NCBI GenBank assembly: GCA_000310025.1
Contig: FN649736.1
Span: 4,236,682 to 4,300,681, forward strand
Direction: 5' to 3'
DNA from: Ectocarpus siliculosus
Taxonomy: Eukaryota > Sar > Phaeophyceae > Ectocarpales > Ectocarpaceae
Length of the DNA stretch: 64,000 bases
Position 1 is the first letter of the stretch, and every line of letters begins with the position of its first letter. Positions 11,901-25,400 of the stretch are shown here, piece by piece. The position numbers were made by a program, and so were the translations under genes. The notes under the pieces were generated by a model. The model searched no databases. It had not been told where the DNA came from and saw only the letters and a list, made by a program, of their open reading frames with translations.

Positions 11901-12550
11901 AAGTCAAAATCTATTGAAGAAGGGGGACAGTAAACACTGGTTAGGTAGCTGTATTCGGGAAGCTGCAAGAAGACCAGATAGGAATGAACTTCGGTGCACG
12001 TCCTATGACCCAATGGCCTTTGGAAAAAACTGAAAGCAAAGAAGCGAGTCGGGTACCTGGAAATGCCAGAATGGAGAACAAAATATCGCCTGCAAGTTGT
12101 AGGGGAGAAAGACAACGCTAAGGCAGGCAATATAGGCAATGTCTCTTGAAACGTTGGAGAAGAACGGCCCCGAGAGGAAACAAGGAAAAACAACGGATTT
12201 GACATGAATATTTTGGGACTTTGAACGGTCGTGAGGAATTGATCGCCATGCTCACCTGTAGATGTTGGCCACAACACGGGCAAACTGAGCAGGAAATTTT
12301 CTGTACATTGAGAATAACTGTCAGTGGTGTGATTGTCAGGAGGAGCAAACGGTGCTCAATGGTCGAACGGCTCAGAGAGGCAAGAGACAAGTGACCTCCC
12401 TCGCCCCTGCCCCGCCCGGTATCGTTGTTTTCATGATCGGTCTTCGCAGATGACGTTGCGAAGTATGGAGGCCCAACAGGCCCCAAGTTTTCGTTCGGGG
12501 CGTCGCGGAGGGATCGTTGGGGCAACATGCGGATGCCAACCATTGCGTAG
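8901..12550 (+). CDS. STPG/ODF3-like protein with SHIPPO-type repeats
   Basis: Exons are 8901-9306, 10488-10693, 11474-11516 and 12450-12550. The phases (1, 0, 1) fit at every join and give a 251-residue protein. The N-terminal 60 residues are low-complexity, rich in Gly, Arg and Ala. After this come short Pro/Gly-containing units: IPDVKAPPFSFGTSTR, TASPGVLYNVDGVF, SPGPVYDVAKYGG and GPKFSFGASRRDRW. The pattern of SPGP-Y followed by FSFG is that of SHIPPO or sperm-tail PG-rich repeats, found in ODF3 and STPG proteins that bind axonemal or cytoplasmic microtubules. A flagellar role is inferred; it would suit an organism with motile zoids. The ATG at 8901 follows aaag and is the first in this frame after a non-coding-looking stretch. 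The family assignment rests on motif pattern only. Confidence 0.8.
9310..10487 (+). other. Intron 1 of the SHIPPO-repeat gene; nothing else recognised
   Basis: About 1.2 kb between exons 1 and 2. It contains ggagttcgaatcccgg (about 9459), a tRNA B-box-like string with no matching acceptor stem or D arm, so no tRNA is called. An AAAC-rich stretch lies at 9722-9750. Confidence 0.5.
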
Positions 12551-14919
12551 CATCAAGGACTCCTTGTTTGGTTGTGGCACTGGTGTTGTGGTTGTGTTGT
12601 TGCTGTCGTCGTCGTCCCTGTTTCTGCCCTGACGTTGCAATACCGTTCTGACCTCTATCGAGCATCTCTTCTTCCGTATTGCTCAAGGCAAAGAACGAAT
12701 CTGTGTGTCAGCAAGCTGACCGCACGATACTGAATCCTTGTGTGTGTGTTTTATCCTCTAGGTCAAATTTTCTGTAACATTTCGCCTGTCTTCGTGCTTC
12801 GGGACATCTTTCGCTGGCGGAAGTCAGTCTTTTCTCACGCTTCCTTCTCAGGGGCACGAAGGGGGATCGTCGGTACATTACCGTGCACGCCCGAGGACCG
12901 CCAGCCACCCGTGGCACGTGTGCTCGACGGCCGAAGTCGAAAAGACCGGCTCATACCCCGGGGACATGTTGGGCGCCACAAAAGCCTTCGGGGGACTTAC
13001 AAAAATCGCATTCATCCGCACAAGGGAACCATGTTGACATTTCGTCTCCTGCGCAAGCCACACACGTTTCCCACACCATGAGAAATGCGGTACAAAACAC
13101 GAGGGAGAGAGAGAGCAAGAGCAGCGGGCTACTGCAGTACGATCTGCGGCAAAGACGCCGCTACCCTATCGTATGTGCGCGTGGGGGGGGACAGACAGCC
13201 AAACGTCGAGATAAAGAGGCACCAACAGCCACCCCTTTCCATTGGTGCTGCTGCTCACAAAAGCCGCGGCAAAACCCGAGCGCGCGCAAGTCTGAGAACG
13301 AGACGCAAACACTCGCCCAGCCCATGCGAAAGGCGCCTTACGAAGGAGCGATTACAGCGAAAAACAATCATTTTGGGAGAGAAGAGGGCCACGTGTTTGC
13401 CCGCCGTGCCCCCCCCCCCGCTCCCGCAAGGATTATGCCAACAAAAACTTGAAAATAGAGGAGATTGCAGAATGCAGAGATAAAGGATGGGGCGGGGACG
13501 CTTACGCAGCACTTGCTCCATCCTCGAATTGAAGGCATCAGACAAATCCAGCTACATCAACCAATCGCACGGGATCCGAATTGGGCAATGGTAAGCTGAG
13601 ATACGTTGCTGGCAAAGAAAGCTGCGACACGATACCATCGAACTCGCCGAGTACCGACAGAGGGCTCTGACATTCGTAGGCAAAAGGGCTTGTACTGACA
13701 CACGACAACTACTAAACGTGCAGAGCAAGCTTCAGCAACTGAAGTGCTTGCATTTTCTGCTCCTGACCGCATACGAATACTTGTCCCTTGACGCTCGCAG
13801 TTCTGAGCTACCTTCTGCTTTGCTATCGCAAGTGCTTTGACGTCAGTGAAGATGCGCCTTCCTTTCTATCTTTAAAACCCAAGCACTAAAGATGCACGCG
13901 CGATGTTGGTGAAATTGATTTACGTAGACGTGCCAAGCTACTTATACGTGTCGGTGCTAAATGCGTGGTGCACCCAGAGCTGTGTGCACGCACAACAACC
14001 CCCCACCGACCAAAATCGTACGATCCCTTTCTCCGGACGTGTAAAATATCACCATGTCATCAGATCTTTACTGGGCAAAGGACCCACCCCAGCAACAACC
14101 TAGCTGGCAACAAACTCGTGCATGCGCACTACAGAGTAGATTATACACCCAAAAGTACAGTTGAGGGGCGTTCGCTGAGCTAGTCAGGCCCCCAAACCCC
14201 TCCGTGTAGCTACACGGGTAGCCCGTCACATGCCGAAAAGGGCGGCAGGTCATCGTGTGTGCGCAGCTAACACCACCATCGCCGAAAGTGGAACTGATAA
14301 AACCAACTGGGCGGGCTTGTAGCAACGACAAATTAAACGTGTTTAGCACAAACCTCGTCTTCCCGACCTAACCTCTTTAGGTTTTACATGGTATTCCACT
14401 TGCCACAACCTGCACCTCTGACCACCCGTGTCTTTCGATGTCGGCAGATATGGAAATCCGGGCTGACCCTGTTAAATACCCTTCACCTCATCTTACGGCT
14501 AGACCGACACGTTCAATTGTACTACAATTGGTCACGAATGATGCCGCGGGTAGCGGATGCTCTTCTTCCTGTCTGGACACTGTTTACTTCGCGTTTTTCA
14601 GTCGTTTTCTGAGCATCTGAGCTGCAAGCGGAAAACACGTGAAGCGTACATGCGTATGCACCAACGCACGCAAGTGGGAAAACTATCTACTGCTGTGCAT
14701 CATGCGTACGTTGATGCAACACATGACGACCGGAAGGGACAGGATAAAACGCCACACACAGCAGTTGCTAGGGCTTGGACCTGCGGGCAGCAGCTAAACG
14801 AAGCACGCAGCAGCCTGACAACAAGCCTGGGGGCATGTTCAAACTACACACACAATCAGTCATCCAGAAAACACAATTTGGCATTTACACGAATAACCTA
14901 CATGTATAATAAATGAGAC
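12551..14919. other. Intergenic stretch between convergent genes
   Basis: This lies between the stop codon of the SHIPPO-repeat gene (+) and that of the discoidin/beta-helix gene (-), so it holds both 3' ends. Open frames at 12740-13480 overlap in several frames, are Arg-rich and have no recognisable motif. No repeat of note was found. Confidence 0.5.
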
Positions 14920-17900
14920 CTATTCAAGCACCCAGCAGGTGCCCGACTTCGCCAAGAGCTGATTGATGGTGTCGATACTGGAAGTGTCGGAAAAAGGGTT
15001 GGTCCTGACCTGCACGACAAAATCCTCATCCGTTCCCTGATTTGGTTTGAAATCGCGAGAAAAGGGGAGGAACCAGCGTGTCGTCACAAGTGTTAGATTC
15101 CAAGAACAGGGACATACGCCAGTCACGTGCCCCCCAGCCTGCCATCTGCAGCTAGGAACGGCTACCACTTATCAGGACAATAAGAGAGGAGCCGTAGAGG
15201 GTATAGTTCACCGCACACGCTTGGTCACGCGCTGGTTCGTGGGTATTATTGCTGTTCTGACGACAGGTTTCGTCAGAGGAGGAACGCAGCTCACCAACGG
15301 AGAGAATGCACGGCAACGCGTGGGATTCAAAAGAAGAGAAAAACCCTCTCGATATCGGCCTCACAAACACCCACTTTCCGGTCTTGGTTGGGTGGTGGCG
15401 GATACTTCTGAGTCCGAATACTGAAGATCCGTACGGTTCATGTGCGCACGAACTACTCAAAAAAGCACAAAGAAGCTTGTCGCCTCTGAACCATCGAGAC
15501 CGTTTGAGCTACTCGTCCTTAAAACACTCGGATATGCTACAAGTAGTTGCAAACAATCCACCGATACCCAGTTCCAAGGATGTTCGCTATTCACTACTTT
15601 ATCGTTTCAACAGCTTCCCACGGAAAACGTTGCCAGCATGATACTCGATTGCAAAACTCTGTTTGGACGAATCACCGCATTTCTTTTTTAAAGCTTTGCG
15701 TACGCACTATAAAAGGAACAAGCAACAATCCAATCGATGGATGAAGAAAAAATAATTGCTTGGTTGTCAACATGCCCTGGGGACGGCAAACCAACCCACC
15801 TCTGGGACCTCCACGATGCAGTCTCCGATCTCGGCGTCAGTGTACCTGATGACGTTGTCTAGGGTGAGGGGCTCCGTCGATTCCACCAGGATACGCGGTT
15901 CTTTGAGTGTGGAAAACACGAAACGGAAAAATAACGAGTCGCAGCGGTCGGTGTTGGCAGCAGCACCGGCAGTAATGGCAACAAACGACGGTTGATGGTG
16001 ATGACCTGCGAGCCATCCTACTACGCCTCTCTGCGGTCGTTCCCTTTGTCCACGTAGCAAACGCCCCACCAAGCAAGAACGTGTTTCGAATGCGCTCCGC
16101 CAGTCACACCTGCGTATTGACCTCGCCAAACGCTACAAACGCTCACCCCAAACCTACTACTCCGACATGACGCCGACACGAATTTTTGTGACCAAGACCA
16201 CAACAACAAAAACGGCGGTCTCACGAAATCAGCAAAACACGTTCGTGAAGCATCCTACAACTCAAAAGACAGCGGGTATGTAGGAAGCCGCGAGGTGTAG
16301 CTAGAGGTGTAGCTGCAACGCACCAGCGCCGGCGGCCACAACGAAGTTCTGGAAAACGATGCCGGAGGAGTCGCCGGTGACCACGACGTTGGCCGTCTGG
16401 TCGCTCCCGGCGACCGGGGGGCTGAAATACGCGGTGGGGATCGCAAAGTCATCGACGCCCTCGAAGACGATGTCGTTGCACGTGTCGAAGAGCACTCCGG
16501 ACATGTTCTGCAACAACGGTTGTAATTTAGCCAACAGGAAATAAGACATGTGGCCGTGGAAGGTCGTTGTTGTCGTCATTGGTGCTTTGGTGGTGCGGTC
16601 GGCTGTACATCGACTTCATGGCCTGCGCTTGTCGAAGTGGGTGAACATCGAATTTCTGGAAGCGAGCGACTGGTGGTAGTTTTGAATGGCCACAATAACT
16701 CGGCTCATGGGCTGGTGATGGGTTCATGGATCGGATCTCGAGGCAGATACCGTACGCCGTTTGACAACCACGGGGGGGGGGGAATCAGATCCGTTTCTCG
16801 AGACGAGTCGAATCAATCAAGAGTTGTGTTTTCCTAACGAAGGATGGCGCCTATCTCCTGGGCTACAGCAACGGGAAAATCGAGCATGCAAGACAAGCAT
16901 GGAAAAACACAAAGAGAGAGGCTGTCGGGGAGGCTGACGAAACCGTGAATGTTTGGGGGCACAAGCTCGAGGTATACATTGGGAGTACTCACAAACAGAA
17001 CGCGCTTGCACTTCGGAACCTCCTACATACATAGTTTGCCCAAGTTGTCATTTTTTCCGTGTGGGGTAGCCCAACATCTGTTGTATAGGTTTGTTGTGTT
17101 GGATTCTTCACGGAGTACCTACTCTCATGGTCAAGTTCTTGCATTCAGAACTTGGCGACTCACTTATTCAACCGTCAATTTCTCAAAGTGATGACGCGTA
17201 TGTACCAAACTGTGTATCGTAACGCCGATCACGCTACAGCCGCGAATAAGTTCACCGCTGGCACCACCAAACTCCTGCTAGAATGGAAGACCGACGCGAC
17301 GACGCTCTTCATTCAATGTTCAAATTTTTGGCTTCGAAAAATGTACAAAACATTGCATACAACACGGGATGCATCGCACAGAATATACAAAGCAGAATGC
17401 ATCGCAGAGGTTATATACAAAAATATGTATAAATATTGCAGAGTTACACATAACATAGTTCATTGCAGCATACACGCAAACCAGAATACGTGCAGAGTAA
17501 ACAGCAAACAGATATATACCGGCAAGGCCCTGAAATGGACATCGTCCACACGGGTGAGCTCCATGTAGTTGCCGGTCTCGAGTTCATCGCCATTGTAGAA
17601 AATGAAAGCGCTGTGGGAAAGGAAAGAGATGCGATCACACGGGTAGCATAAGGCCGTTGCCATAGTCTATGGTGTCAGCCTTTTCGCTTTTAACACACGT
17701 ACAGCAAGCCCCGACGCGTTTAAGAGACGTCAATTTGGAGTCGAGGCTCAACTTATTATTGCGTCGTCTCCGTCGAGTATGGGTGAGAGGTTAATGTTGG
17801 ATCCACTGCTGAGGTGTGTTTCTTAGACATTTTTCCAATCTATCGCCGAAATCTGAGTCTTTCTTCCTTTTTCCTTAATCGCGAGCGCTGCGTGAGGCGT

Positions 17901-20900
17901 TTCGGCGAGAGGAAAAACTAGGTGGAAGGGCGAAATCACGGCACATCGGAACGGTTGCTACGACAATACATCTACTTGTACTACTGTGCCGTCCGTGAAA
18001 GAAGGTAGCAAGCAGTGTACGCCAAGCACGACGACGGGAGTTTTCGTTTTGGTGTGGGATTTCCCCCCCTCGTGCGGATCGATTGCGCGTCGCTGCGACT
18101 TGGTGTCGAATGGCAAGCTACTTGGAGACGACAACAGCAATGGCAACGCCACATCCACCAACAACAACAAGGAAAACAACAATGAACAGCAACCACAATA
18201 CACAACAGCACCAGCAACGTCATCGGACAAGCTAGACACCTCAACACAAAGCGCACAGGTCAAAAACTCATGAGATAGACTTTGGGCTCGCCCAACGGTG
18301 AAAAACTTCCTACCTCATGTTCCTGGAATCCGTGAAAGTGGCGCCGCCGTTTCGGCCACTGAAGAGCCCCATTTCTGAGAATTGGATGTCCTACATGAGG
18401 CAGAAACCAAGGCATGGTAGGAAGAAACAAAGCAGGTTAACAGCGTTCAACGAAGAATGAAGAAAAACACAAAAATCTTCTGTTGTCTCCCACGGATTTG
18501 AAAGAGTTTGCTTCCCTTCGTATAAACAATCTTTCAGTTATCTGCTATGAATTTGAAAGAGTTTGCACAAGTGCTCCATTCGTACTCGACCCCGGGCTTC
18601 CCGTTTAGCTGCTACCTTGATCCCCGTATGGAGCACAAAGTGGCGAAAAAACCACCGGGACTTCCCTACATATCTGCTACGGTACCAAGCATGATGCTAC
18701 TGGGTTGAGCAGCGCCGCTCGCATCCGGTAGTCTACTTGCTCCTGCTGTGGACGCATTCGAGACATTCCTGGACTCCGTTTTCTTGCTGACCCCAGTCGG
18801 TTTCGATTGCGCCGGGGTTTTAACACAGGCCCGATCCCGTCCCGTAGGCACGAGAAATATGTACCATTTGTTAAGAAATACATTACCTGTTTTTCCGGAC
18901 GAAGCCAGCAATGCCTGCTTGACCTACTGTATCGCCATTTTCGACGGATCAATCGATCACCTGCGAGTTCCTGACAGCCAAGTTGGTGTTTCCGACCGTT
19001 CCGGGCACGATGTCTCCCGTAGGTTCCTCCTTGCGGACGAACGCCAAACCGTAAAGCTGACGCATGGGTAACAGCAACAACACGGAGGGAAGACAACAAC
19101 GACAAGCGGAAAAAGTCCTTGGCCAAGGGTGGGTCGGTCTCGAAATTACGTTGCCAACACAGACGGAATGCGAAAGGAGCGGCAGTCGGTTTGTTTCTTC
19201 TCCAAAACGAGGGGAAAGTACGATCTGCGCGGCTGCCCAGACGCGGGAGGTAATTTTGGCTACAAGACTAACGCGCCGGTGGGAAGGAGGGGGGGGGGGG
19301 CGGGGGGGCGGCCCAAGCTTAGGGAGGGCGGGTCCGAAAACGAGAAAGGAGGACGGGGTCCTTTTCGACCCAAGATTTACCCGGCCGACTGACTGTTTTT
19401 TTCCAACGAACATGCTTCGGAACCATCCGTCTTCTGCACAGAGAAGCTGCAGCGGGCGGGGCGAGCTACACGCACAAGGCGAACGAAGGCATTATTTCGC
19501 CTTCTTTTGTCCTCCAAGAACGAATGCCTTCACCCGATCACCCGAGAGGAAAAAAAAAAAGTCGTTGCGCGTTGTTTCGCAAGGAGACCGGTGAATATCA
19601 CCGAATTTCTTCGCTTCGCGGGTTGATCTTTCTTTCGTTCCGCGTGCGTGCTCGGAAGAAATTCCGAAAGGGGGACAAGGTGGCATCAATCAGGTTTGGG
19701 TGACTCTCGACCCGCTCGGCGTCAGGCCGATGGTTGGTCGGAGGTATTCGGGACCCTGCTGTCGACCCAGGAGGCAATCAAAATCCGGGACTTTGCATGT
19801 ACTGTCGGAAAAGCCTCGCCGAATACCTCACGGCGCTTCTCGCTTGGTGATGTGAGAGCCTGGTCCGGTGAAAACCCGGCGTGCTCCGTCCCGGCTTTGT
19901 AGGGAGGCGAGGTCACTGGTCTAACGACTACGGCATGCACGACTATGAGTACACGCACACAACCCATGCGCAGAGAGAGCTCTCAGCAGCTCTCAGCGAT
20001 GGCGGGATAGGGCGTGCTTGCATGCAAGGTCCTCTTGCCGGCGCATGAGGCCTCGCCACCAAGTCTAACGCTGAAGAGCAAACTTGATCCGTGCCGAGGA
20101 GGGAAACACACCAATCAACCAATCAGTCTTAAAGGACAGGGCGCGACCCCATATAGCAAAGCCGCAGCAGCAGTAAACGGAAAGCCCTTCTTGTTCGCCT
20201 CGAATCGTTCACATACTGTATGGTTGTTGCTGCGTGTTTAGCACCGAAAACAGCAGCGAATCGTTCATCATTCGCGGCTCCATCACTGCACGATGACGCC
20301 GCCCCTGTCGCCGCCGGTGGCACACGCCAGCGCGTAGCAAGGGGCGGCTCGCAAAGACGCCCCAAACAGGCACATTGTATTTGTCCTACTAGCTTTCGTG
20401 GCGGACTCCGGCTGCTATTAGCTTGACAGGAGGGGCTTCGTGGATCGAGCGGGGACAGTTTCCGCTGGAGAGGGGTATGTAGTCGATTCGTAAGGTCAGA
20501 GACACGCGATTTCGTTCCATGGGCTCAGGTGCACAGGCCATCGGCACAAAGCTTCCTTCCAACAGCGAAATGAAGATTTTCAACACGAAGAACCTCTATA
20601 CTTGAATGTACACCGGTGGTTCCGATATACCGTGCCGCGGTGTAGCGACAAGCAAAAGCAACCGCGGTATATCGGGACACCGCACCATTGAGTGTTGGGG
20701 AATATATAGATTTTTAGTATTGTTAAGCCAAATCCCGTGACAATCGAGCGATTTTTACCGCGGTGTACCGGGACCCGCACTACTCGGGACCGCGGTACGG
20801 TATATCCGGACCACCACTGCTGTACTTGTAAGCATACGGCACCCCCGCAACGCCAACGTACCTCCGCGCCTGTGGCGCCATCCACAACAACCATGGCGTC

Positions 20901-22464
20901 CTCGCCGGTAACGGTGTTGCTGTCCCCCTCGTAGAGCACCAGCCAGCAAAACGTGGGGTACTCGTCCTGCCACTCGCCGTCGATGAACACCCCGCTCTTC
21001 AAGAATATCGGCCCGTCTATGTAGTAGTCGCCGAAGTGTAGCTTAATCTACGGCGTTTCGTGTCGAAAGGTGGGGGGCGACAGAGAGATCCAGCGAGAGG
21101 TTCGGGGTAGATAACGTCAGAGAGAGGGGGGGCTGCGGTGTTCCTACATATATGCAAAACTTCAGCGGTTCGTTGTCGAGAGGTGGGGGGCGAGAGAGAT
21201 CAGCAAGAGGGTCGGGGGGAGATAATATCGGAGAGAGGGGGGGGCTGCGGTGTTCCTATACGCATGAGATCGTTCAAGTACTAAAAACGAATGTCTCCGA
21301 ACACCTTCGGAGCTTTACGCCGAACAACAGCAGTGTCCAAGTTTCGAGTCGTCGAGTCTTCGAGAACAACATGTCGGAAAATGGTTCCCAATCTTGCCTG
21401 TAGCGGAAACGCTTCGACCTTGGTTTCGAATATAGGAGAAATATAGTTTCCCCAGCTCGAAATCATGCTCGTTTTCATTACTCCTAGTCCACCCGAATTT
21501 CGAAATTTCGACGCTTTGGTCGTGATTGCAACGACCCTTTTCTTTGCTGTCGGCTTCTGAAAACTCTTTTTCGTAGCTCCCTGAGAGCTGCGTGGTCTGG
21601 TTTCAACTTGTACTGTTGTCGGAATTCTCCCCTGACAGGGAGATAGGGGAGGGGTCTATGTTCACAACCAGACATCCCCACTACATATTGCGAGGGGAGA
21701 TCATGCGTACCGAGACGCAACGCGAGTGCGTCTTTGGCAAGCTCTCGACGAGACGGTTTCGACAAAACCTTAGCTTGTCCCGATAAACTTCCCGTCGTGG
21801 AGATGTCCGGGCTGTGAAAATCCCCCCTCACCCCGTCGTAGAGATGCGAGGTCAACGGTCTACCGACTACGGCATCCGCTTACGTGAGACCACCGTCTCC
21901 CCCCTCCGCCCCATAACGGATCGGGTCCCACGGGCATTTTGTGCAAAAGGCACACACCAATCATCTAGCATGAAGTAGGTACACTTTGGGAGTACTGCCC
22001 GTGCTCCTCCCCGCGTAGTTTGGGTGATCGCCATGACGCTCGTAGCGTGGAAACTTTAAGACGCAACGGCGGTGCCGGCCTTAGAAGCCGAAATCAAACC
22101 ATTAGACTAATAGTCAGCACATTGACTACAGTCAGCGCTGACTATTTAGTCTAATGGGTTGATTCCGGCTTCTAAACGGAAAAATCTTGGACGCCGTTTG
22201 CCACACCACAGCAACAGAAACAACGCAAAGACTGCAGTGCAGAAGAAAAAACATCATTGCGATGGCCTCTCTCACCGTAACCTCGGAGTCGTTCAGCTCG
22301 CCGACGCAGTCGACGCCGTCGAAGGTGCTTCCCTTGGCTTCGCAAATCGCCTTCATCACGTTCTTCTGCTCCGAAACTCCCTCGCCGATGACGTCGGGCA
22401 CCACCCCCCACGTCTCGATCGTCGTCGTCACCACCTGCGCGCATGTGTTGGAACGAGGGCGGGG

Positions 22465-22495
<31 letters not shown>

Positions 22496-25400
22496 CGGTG
22501 GTGGTGATACTCTGGTTACTAAGAGCGAGCAACTCATGAACGCCAAACACAGGGTTTACATCGTTTTGCTTTTCCACGACAAGCTTTGGAAGGGTCAGCG
22601 ATGGGCTCCAGGCCCGAGTCTTTGAGTAGCTAACCATTTTAGGCACGCCGCACAGCCGCCCTCTCATCCCCGGGTAGGTACTGGGACCAACCCACATCCT
22701 GATACAAGTGTTTCACCACCGACAAACGAAGGGTGAAATCGACCGACTTCTCTCGCGTTTTGTAGGAGCTGACACAGATAATGCTGCCGTTACCCTACAC
22801 ATAGTCACTGCGCACAGGTAGTCCCTACCACCACGGTTTATGCGTGCTCGTGGGGAAAAACTAAGAGCTAAATCGTTTCGTTGTCCAAACCGTTGGCTAG
22901 CTGGTGCGAGTCATCTACCCTGTACCCAAGCGCCCAACATTGGAACGGTTCCTCGCGCCCACCAGCAACACAAGAAACTTAAAACTTCTGTAAGCGATTC
23001 CATTACGGGTTCCAAAAAAGAGAAGGGTTCCAAAAACGAAAAAAGAGAAGACAAGAGCTTCACCCTGTTCTTCGTCCTTCTTTCTCAAACAAAAAGCTAG
23101 GAAAATGTGGATTTGCGTAGTCTCGCCTAAATCGCCTCGGTTGCCCCCGGATCATTTTCTCTCGCCATCACCTTTGACCATCCTGTCAACGAGGCCATTG
23201 CCACCCCTCCCCCTTCAGCATCGTTATCATCATCTCACATCAATGTAGCCCGGCTCTTTCCTTAGCTCCCCGACGACCTGGAAGTCAACAACCCTCAGAG
23301 CCGGGTAGTCCGGAATGTGGTCGAACGTCGGCCCGGTCACCGCGACGATGTCAAGGCCGTAATCCACCTCGGCGGGGGTCGCCAGAGTGAACGTCTCCCA
23401 CGTCTTCGGACCCCCGGCGCTGGTGAACTCCTACCGGCACCCCGTCGGTTATCGTTCAGTTGGGGCACGCGCCAAAGCATTGTTGTGAAGTGCCGTGACA
23501 GCAGTGGCTGTTTCGGGGTTTGTCCGCGCATCGTAAATCTCACACAGCGAGAATAGGACTGGCGCGGGTGCATTGGCTGGCGGCAAAAACATAGAACGCG
23601 ACCAACATTCGGGTATCGCCGGCGGAAGGCCACGTGGGCTGCGAAGAGCTGGCACCAAAACGCTACTAGCGAGAGCAAGGGCACCAAACACAAGCAGCCT
23701 GAATCAGGCGTCACGAACGAGTGGAGGACTTCAGCTGAATATTTTCGTACATCTATCGCCTGGACACGAAAGCTGGGTACCGAATAAGCGAGGAATCAGA
23801 CAAGGTGGTTACACAACACACGACACAGCAGTTGGGCAGCTGCATGCAACAGCGGCAGGCACCACACGCTATCCACAACACTACCAGCACACGTCGCTAC
23901 AAGTTAGGCTTAGGGATGGGATGCCACCTCCCGTAACCCGAACCCACCTCTACGACGTCGCCGTACTCGACCATAAACACGAAGCTCCTGTCGGCGGGAA
24001 AGCGCATCCTCAAGGCTGTAACCGTCGAAGGTGGCACGTCCATGTCGATGTAATCTCCCTCCTGCAGAGAATTACGAGAACGAGGAAGAAGATGTGGAAC
24101 TTGTTCAATGGTTTTCGAGGGGTAGGATCATCGCACAGGTCGAACGTAGGTGCAGTGGTGTTGGTCGAGGATCCCGACACATACAACAGACGGGACTTAA
24201 AGTCCCCGATTGAAACTTCTGGGGTTTACGTTGTTTCATACCCAGTCTCCTTTAGATTGTAAGCGACAAACAGCAGTCGTTCCGTCCGTGAATCGAGATT
24301 GAGCTCCCTCTGTTTCTTCAGGTATATCACCTCTCTATCTTTTTGAAAAACGTCACAGCTCCAACACCCAACTGCACCCCCCGCCGGAAAAGACGGCGGC
24401 GCGATTGATACAACTGAAAACAAATAAATCCGGATTTTTCCATGTGAGGCTCGTACACAGCGGGAAGATGTTTGTTCCGGCCGTGGAATGAACGCACAAC
24501 GGCATGAGATCGCTTCAAGAAGAAGTCAGAAATTGGTCGTGATGCTGTTAACGATCCCTCCACGCCGCGACCACGAGAGCCAAGCTGGTCGACACCAGCT
24601 TGCGTACTAAACTGGTATGTATGTGTGTGGGATGACTGATTCATCGGCTGACGGTTTCGAAAAGCAAACGTCGGTGATGCAGAACGGGCTGGCAGTAAAG
24701 AAACATTCCGTTACGAAACAGAGACTCAACTTAAATTCTCACGAAAAATGAGAAAAAAAAGACCCGAGAAACAGCTTAGCGGTGGATCCTGCACTAAACT
24801 CTACACAACAACCTGTGCTTCACAGTCGCGATGAAATGAGAAACTGAGCCTCGGCCCGATTCTGACGTTCCTTATCTCCGGGCCCGTTCTGTACTTCGGG
24901 CCTGAACGATTGACTTCCTTTCCTCAAGAGGGCGGTGTAGCACCGGTAAGCCAGATCGCAGCATTATGCTGACAAAATCTCAACACTTTTCATAGCTCGG
25001 GTACTGTTCGATGGCGTCGATGGCGTCGACTGCTGTAAAAAAAAAAAATCGAAACTACGACATTCCTGGCAATCGATACCCATCTAAAAAGTTTTTCTCG
25101 CGGAAACAAACGCGGTGCAAGTGGGCATATTCACGAATGAAGCAACGCGGAAGACAACGCGCGGACCACAAAAAATCCAACACAACAACCAACCACGGCA
25201 CAGAAAGCAGACACTCACGATCGGAAGGTCGAACTCGAATCTGGTGGGTATGTCCACGTCGGCGCCCTCTTCTTCGTCATCGTCACTGTTTGACTGCCAC
25301 AGAAACAAATTGACACGCCACGGAGGAAAGCGGTAGTGGGCAAAAATTGATGGAATGGAGGGTGGTAGAGGCATACTCATCTTTACGATGGACCACGGGG

